From: JACQNR01 sp049515175
GTDB taxonomy: Bacteria; Acidobacteriota; Terriglobia; UBA7540
Reading direction: 5' to 3'
DNA length: 8,891 nucleotides
NCBI GenBank assembly: GCA_049515175.1
Contig: JBEKUI010000203.1
Coordinates: 1-8,891 of the forward strand
A program made the position numbers and the translations under genes. The first letter of the stretch is position 1; the number at the start of each line of letters is the position of its first letter. Below, piece by piece: positions 5,466 to 8,891 of this stretch. The notes beneath the pieces are model-generated. The model did no database searches, was not told the DNA's origin, and saw only the letters and a list, made by a program, of their open reading frames with translations.

Positions 5466-6561
5466 GAACGGGCCTGACTTCCTCCGCCACGGTGCGCAGG
5501 GGCAGGCGGATGGTGAACCGGCTGCCCTTCCTCAATTCGCTCTCCGCCAGGAGCGTCCCACCGTGGGCGTCGATGATGCGGCGACAGAGCGAGAGCCCCA
5601 GGCCCGTGCCGCCGCGCTTGGTGGTGTAAAAGGGCCGGAAAATGCGGGTCAGGTGCTCGGGCGGAATGCCCTGCCCGGTGTCCGTCACGCCAATCGCCAC
5701 GTAGCCGAGCCGGTTGAGGCCATCGCCTTCCTGGAGAGCGGCCTCGATGGTGATTTTTCCCTCTTTCTCGATGGACTGGATGGCGTTCAGCACCAGGTTG
5801 AGCAACACCTGATGAACCTGCTCAGAGTCCGCCATGAAAGGCGGGATTTGGGGTGAGATCTGAATCGAGAACTCGATCTTGCGGCTGCCGGTTTGCTGCC
5901 GGGCAAGTTGCAGGGTGCGCGCGATCGTTTCCTTGATGTCGGTCTGGCCCAATTGCGGCGGCTTGGGGCGCGCATACACCAGCAATTCGTTCAAGGTCTT
6001 TTCGATACGGCGGACTTCCTGGCGGAGGTCTTCCAGGACCTCGCGGTCGGGGTGGTCCTTGGGAAAGTCCTTGGTGATGATCTCGATGGCGCCAGCGATG
6101 CCCGCCAGGGGATTGCGGATTTCGTGCGCCACGCCGGCGGCGAGTTCGCCCAGCGTCGCCAGGTGCTCGGCGTGGACCATTTCCGAATCGTGGAGGCGCT
6201 GGCAGTTCTGGCAAAACTCCGACCAGCGGTCCGTCAGGGTGCGAACTTCTTTCTCCAGTCCCTCGGTGCCGGTTTGTGCGTGCAGGCCGGCCGTCAGCCG
6301 GGCGTAGTTCGGCGCAATGCGTGCGATAGCCGAGCGGAGGTCGCGCAACAGGACCCAGGCCCGGCGCTCCTGGTAGATGAGCATGCCGGTGGCCGCCGAG
6401 AGCCCCGCCAGCAGGGCAAGCAGGATGCCGCTCCGGAGGGTCAGGCCCTCCTGGTAAGACTCATAGACCAGCAGGGCTACGATTCCGGCCAGAGAGACCC
6501 CTAGTACCCCCAGGTTTTGGGCGAAGGTCGGCGGAAAACGGAAAAGGCGATTCAGGAGCAT
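5458..6561 (-). CDS. Membrane sensor histidine kinase, NtrB/AtoS type
   Basis: This is the predicted partner kinase of the sigma-54 regulator. From ATG 6561 the product has 367 residues. Two hydrophobic segments (about 15-33 and 45-63) form a short membrane hairpin with hardly any periplasmic loop. A linker follows containing C117-Q-N-C120 and His124. The HisKA domain has LAAGVAHEIRNPLAGI with phospho-acceptor His146. The ATPase domain has the N box around Asn259 (LLNLVLNAIQSI), DTGQG (294-298), IFRPFYTTK (307-315) and GGTGLGL (317-323). The reading frame stays open upstream to 6993, but that stretch is antisense to the globin kinase and has no domain, so ATG 6561, just before the first membrane helix, is preferred; its Shine-Dalgarno is weak. 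The missing sensor domain suggests membrane-linked, redox or protein-protein sensing, which is inference. Confidence 0.9.
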   Translation of the reverse strand: MLLNRLFRFPPTFAQNLGVLGVSLAGIVALLVYESYQEGLTLRSGILLALLAGLSAATGMLIYQERRAWVLLRDLRSAIARIAPNYARLTAGLHAQTGTEGLEKEVRTLTDRWSEFCQNCQRLHDSEMVHAEHLATLGELAAGVAHEIRNPLAGIAGAIEIITKDFPKDHPDREVLEDLRQEVRRIEKTLNELLVYARPKPPQLGQTDIKETIARTLQLARQQTGSRKIEFSIQISPQIPPFMADSEQVHQVLLNLVLNAIQSIEKEGKITIEAALQEGDGLNRLGYVAIGVTDTGQGIPPEHLTRIFRPFYTTKRGGTGLGLSLCRRIIDAHGGTLLAESELRKGSRFTIRLPLRTVAEEVRPVHA

Positions 6562-6579
6562 CGGGTCCAGTGCTAAGAT
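6551..6579 (+). promoter_or_regulatory. Putative promoter of the globin-coupled kinase
   Basis: TTCAGG (6551-6556), a 17-bp spacer and TAAGAT (6574-6579), with TG at 6571-6572, form an extended -10 promoter. It overlaps the first codons of the divergent kinase gene. A near-repeat, TGCTAACTT, follows at 6579-6587. An AAGG Shine-Dalgarno at 6619-6622 precedes the GTG start by 8 nt. Confidence 0.4.
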
Positions 6580-6608
6580 GCTAACTTCGGCCAGGGCTTC
6601 AATGATGA

Positions 6609-6638
6609 ATTTTAACACAAGGTCCGACCCGTGACCAA
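6609..6638 (-). promoter_or_regulatory. Putative promoter of the sensor kinase / sigma-54 regulator operon
   Basis: On the minus strand TTGGTC (6633-6638), an 18-bp spacer and TAAAAT (6609-6614) preceded by TGT form an extended -10 promoter of housekeeping sigma type. Its -35 lies inside the first codons of the divergent globin kinase gene. Expected transcription start is near 6602, giving a leader of about 40 nt to ATG 6561. Confidence 0.5.
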
Positions 6639-8346
6639 CTCGCGCGAGACCTTTCTCGAGGAAATGAAGCGTTATGTGGGCTTCACGGACGAAGACGCTC
6701 GTACGCTCGCTGCCGTCGCCCCGGCCGTGGAGCGGCATCTGCCGGCCATGGCGGACCGCTTTTACGACCAGATCGTCCTCCATCCCGACGCCCTTCGGGT
6801 CATTACCGGCGGGAAGGCGCAACTCGAGCGTCTGAAAGTAACTTTGCAGGGCTGGGCGCGGCGGCTCTTCGCCGGGCCGTTCGACGCAGAGTACGCCGAC
6901 GAGCGCTTCCGGGTCGGCGTGCACCACGTGAAGGTGGGGGTTCCGCAGCGGTACGTGATCAGCTCGATGGGGCTGATTCGCGATTGCCTGCAAGATGCTT
7001 TGGCCTCCGAGATCCGCAACGATCCGGACCGCCTGGAGAGAACCCGGCGTGCCCTCGACAAGGTTCTAAACCTCGATCTCAACCTGCTGTGCGACTCCTA
7101 CTTTCAGGAGTCGATTCGCACCCTCAGCGATTTGAACCGGCGGCTGGAACAGGCCAACCTCGAGCTCGCCGAACTCTCCCGCGTCAAGACGGAGTTCCTG
7201 GCCACCACCTCGCACGAATTGCGCACCCCGCTCAACTCCATTCTGGGCTTCACGCGCCTGGTCCTGGACGGTCTCTGTGAGACGCCGGAAGAGGAGCGCG
7301 AGCTTATGGGCGACGTGCTGCGCAGCGGCGAGCACCTGCTGACCATCGTCAACGACATTCTCGATATCGCCCGCATCGAGGCGGGCAAGCTCAAGATGCA
7401 ACTCCAGTCGGTTGACCTCCGCCCCATTCTCGACGAGGCCAAGGCCGTGGTGGCCGTGCAGGCCGCCCCCAAACACCTCACCCTCATCGACGAGACCGAG
7501 GAGCTGCCGCCGGTCACTGGAGACGCCCTGCGCATCAAACAGGTCCTCATCAATTTGACGAGTAACGCCGTCAAGTTCACCGAACAGGGTTGGATCACCC
7601 TCCGCGCGCGCGCCCACCCGGAACGCGGGTATCTGGAAGTGGAGGTCCAGGACACCGGGGTGGGGATTCCCGTCGAGCGCCAGCGCCGCCTGTTCGAGAA
7701 GTTCCGCCAGATCGACAGCTCGTTTACCCGCCAGCACGGCGGGAGCGGTCTGGGGCTGGCCATCAGCCGCAAAATGGTGGAGATGATGGGGGGACGAATT
7801 CGCCTCTTCAGCGCCGGACAGGGCTGCGGCACCACGGTGACGTTTTCCCTGCCCCTCAGCCGCCAGGCACAGGACGCCGTGCACGTGGTGGGCCGGGAGA
7901 AGCTGCTGGCGTCAGGACGCGAGACGGGCGCGCGCATCCTCCTCGTTGACAATGATCCGGAGTTCCGCCTCTTCCTGAAGACCTTGCTCGTCAAGCACGG
8001 CTATTATGTGCTGAGCGCCGCCACCGCCGATGACGCGCTCGATGCCGCGCGCCGCTTCCGGCCCCTGGTGTTGGTTGCCGACATGGCGATGCCGCAGCGG
8101 TCCGGGGCGGCGTTCGGGGACGGCGCGGACCTTATCGCCCAGTTGCACAGCGGGCCGACCACGCGCCAGCTCTATTGCTTCCTGGTGACGGGATATGACC
8201 CGGCGGAATTGCAGGAGCGCCTGGCTTCCCTCACCGTCAAGCCGGAAGTGTGGCGCAAGCCGATCGACGGCAAGCAATTCCTGGAGCGCCTGGCGCAACT
8301 CCTGCGCGGCTCGCGGGAGGCGGCCGCCGTCCCCGGACCGGCGTAG
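6631..8346 (+). CDS. Globin-coupled hybrid histidine kinase (heme sensor, HisKA, HATPase, receiver)
   Basis: This is a predicted soluble heme-based gas/redox sensor kinase of 571 residues. The N-terminal protoglobin domain (about 10-160) has RFYDQI with Tyr45 as probable distal ligand contact and VHHVKVGVPQRYV with His99 as probable proximal heme ligand. As I recall, these are the numbers reported for the Anaeromyxobacter globin-coupled kinase AfGcHK. A coiled-coil linker (about 163-187) follows. HisKA has TTSHELRTPLNSILGF with His195. The ATPase domain has NLTSNAVKFTE (Asn312), DTGVGIP (341-347), FEKFRQID and GGSGLGL (370-376). A C-terminal receiver (about 434-560) has ILLVDND, phospho-acceptor Asp484 (VADMAMP), Thr520 and Lys543. 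The GTG start at 6631 has AAGG 8 nt upstream; there is no signal peptide or membrane segment. It is followed after 63 bp by a single receiver, probably its partner. Whether O2, NO or heme redox state is the signal cannot be read from the sequence. Confidence 0.92.
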   Translation: MTNSRETFLEEMKRYVGFTDEDARTLAAVAPAVERHLPAMADRFYDQIVLHPDALRVITGGKAQLERLKVTLQGWARRLFAGPFDAEYADERFRVGVHHVKVGVPQRYVISSMGLIRDCLQDALASEIRNDPDRLERTRRALDKVLNLDLNLLCDSYFQESIRTLSDLNRRLEQANLELAELSRVKTEFLATTSHELRTPLNSILGFTRLVLDGLCETPEEERELMGDVLRSGEHLLTIVNDILDIARIEAGKLKMQLQSVDLRPILDEAKAVVAVQAAPKHLTLIDETEELPPVTGDALRIKQVLINLTSNAVKFTEQGWITLRARAHPERGYLEVEVQDTGVGIPVERQRRLFEKFRQIDSSFTRQHGGSGLGLAISRKMVEMMGGRIRLFSAGQGCGTTVTFSLPLSRQAQDAVHVVGREKLLASGRETGARILLVDNDPEFRLFLKTLLVKHGYYVLSAATADDALDAARRFRPLVLVADMAMPQRSGAAFGDGADLIAQLHSGPTTRQLYCFLVTGYDPAELQERLASLTVKPEVWRKPIDGKQFLERLAQLLRGSREAAAVPGPA

Positions 8347-8360
8347 CGGCGGCTTCACGC

Positions 8361-8389
8361 CGTCCGTCAGCCGACGGACGATATAAAAT
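8361..8389 (+). promoter_or_regulatory. Perfect hairpin followed by a TATAAA box between kinase and receiver
   Basis: CGTCCGTC (8361-8368) and GACGGACG (8373-8380) form a perfect 8-bp stem with an AGCC loop, directly followed by ATATAAAATC. There is no T-run, so termination would be weak. TATAAA at 8382-8387 could be a -10 for the downstream receiver, but no -35 is seen. It may simply be an intergenic palindromic repeat. Confidence 0.45.
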
Positions 8390-8409
8390 CGCCCCTACCT
8401 CAGATGTAG

Positions 8410-8811
8410 ATGACGATGCCTCGAATTCTGGTTGTGGAAGACAATCCGCTGGTGGCCAAGTTCTACCGCCTGGCACTGGAGCGTGCGGGCGGTTACGAGG
8501 TGGTGTGCAGCGAGGATGTGGACGAGATCCTGCGGCTGGTCTCCGACGGCGCCGTCGAGGTGGCGATCCTCGACGTCTCGTTGCGCGATTGCCGCTACGA
8601 AGGGCGGCCGGTGGACGGCATCGAGCTTGCCCGCCTCATCCGCGCCCGTTCGGGCGAGCGCCGCCTGCCCATCCTGCTCGCCACCGCTCACGCCATGGAA
8701 GGCGACCGGCAGCGCCTGCTCGCCGCCTCCGGCGCCGACGCCTACCTCGAAAAACCCATCTACGACCCCCAGGTGCTCATCGCCAAAGTCGAGGAACTGC
8801 GCAGCAAGTGA
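8410..8811 (+). CDS. Single-domain response regulator (CheY-like receiver)
   Basis: The 133-residue product is one receiver domain with no output domain. It has the acidic pocket Glu10-Asp11 (ILVVEDN), phospho-acceptor Asp55 (VAILDVSL), the conserved Thr92 position (LLATAHA) and Lys115 (YLEKPI). The loop after Asp55 is about 7 residues longer than usual (LRDCRYEGRPVDG), a feature shared with the receiver of the upstream globin kinase. It lies 63 bp downstream of that kinase on the same strand and probably works with it, as phosphate sink, relay intermediate or protein-interaction output. ATG 8410 is used; ATG 8416 (giving MPRILVVEDN) is an equally good alternative because no Shine-Dalgarno distinguishes them. 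Confidence 0.92.
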   Translation: MTMPRILVVEDNPLVAKFYRLALERAGGYEVVCSEDVDEILRLVSDGAVEVAILDVSLRDCRYEGRPVDGIELARLIRARSGERRLPILLATAHAMEGDRQRLLAASGADAYLEKPIYDPQVLIAKVEELRSK

Positions 8812-8814
8812 GTG

Positions 8815-8891
8815 GGGCGGAAGATGCTTGAGAAGACCCCGCCCAGCATCGTCGTCATTCCCGCGTAAGGTTGTCACCCCCGCGTAAGCGG
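8815..8891. repeat. Downstream dyads and tandem GTCAYYCCCGCGTAAG repeat at the window end
   Basis: After the receiver stop codon, GGGCGG (8815-8820) pairs with CCGCCC (8839-8844), and GATGCT (8823-8828) alternatively pairs with AGCATC (8845-8850); either could act as a terminator. Then two 16-bp copies, 8854-8869 and 8873-8888, differ at two positions. The second continues into CCGC-GTAA-GCGG, a hairpin cut by the window edge. This looks like a palindromic intergenic repeat family. No gene is supported here. Confidence 0.55.

Noticed and set aside
3818..6630. Sigma-54 (-24/-12) promoter for the selenoprotein or the kinase operon
   Set aside because: No TGGCAC-N5-TTGC pair at usable spacing was found in the intergenic regions; GG/GC words near 3913-3920 do not match the -12 element.
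6562..6993. N-terminal extension of the membrane kinase to an upstream ATG at 6993
   Set aside because: It would overlap the globin domain coding sequence antisense by about 360 bp and shows no kinase or sensor motif; ATG 6561 precedes the first membrane segment.
1..8891. CRISPR array, insertion sequence or phage element
   Set aside because: No regularly spaced identical repeats with unique spacers, no transposase or integrase motifs, and all genes have similar high-GC codon use.

Overview
This is a GC-rich bacterial chromosomal window with eight protein-coding genes, no rRNA, no tRNA and no recognisable mobile element. Gene content and style (GC-rich coding, NtrC-type two-component systems, globin-coupled kinase, archaeal/thermophile-like PDO protein, intergenic AT-rich inverted repeats) suggest an Acidobacteriota-like or related soil/sediment bacterium. 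That placement is inference and is not proven by any marker gene here.

Left part (+ strand, 1-3150): an FAD-dependent glycerol-3-phosphate dehydrogenase (glpD), a 66-residue two-helix membrane protein of unknown function, an acylphosphatase and an adenine phosphoribosyltransferase (apt). These are housekeeping-type genes. They are separated by short intergenic spaces, two of which hold peculiar inverted repeats built from 7-8 bp units. apt ends in a double-hairpin terminator shared with the convergent gene that follows.

Middle (- strand, 3155-6561): reading leftwards from the divergent promoter region, these are a membrane sensor histidine kinase, a sigma-54-dependent NtrC-type response regulator overlapping it by 8 bp, a 166-bp hairpin-rich gap, and then the most interesting gene of the window. 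That gene (3155-3817) looks like two ORFs separated by a TGA. Read through, it is one 220-residue tandem-thioredoxin-fold protein of the protein disulfide oxidoreductase (PDO/glutaredoxin-like) family. The TGA replaces exactly the first cysteine of the C-terminal CxxC active site (T-P-T-U-P-H-C). A 7-bp hairpin with one bulged U and a G-containing 5-nt apical loop starts 11 nt after the TGA, as expected for a bacterial SECIS. I therefore call it a selenocysteine-containing (UxxC) PDO. Its N-terminal domain has lost both active-site cysteines, so Sec142/Cys145 would be the only redox centre.

Right part (+ strand, 6631-8811): divergently transcribed, a heme-globin-coupled hybrid histidine kinase (protoglobin - HisKA - HATPase - receiver) with its probable distal Tyr45 and proximal His99, followed by a single-domain response regulator. 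Two phosphorelay modules thus face away from each other across 69 bp. One is probably an oxygen/redox-gas sensor, the other a membrane sensor driving sigma-54 transcription. Functional linkage to the selenoprotein is suggested only by position.

The window ends in non-coding sequence with a short tandem palindromic repeat cut by the edge.
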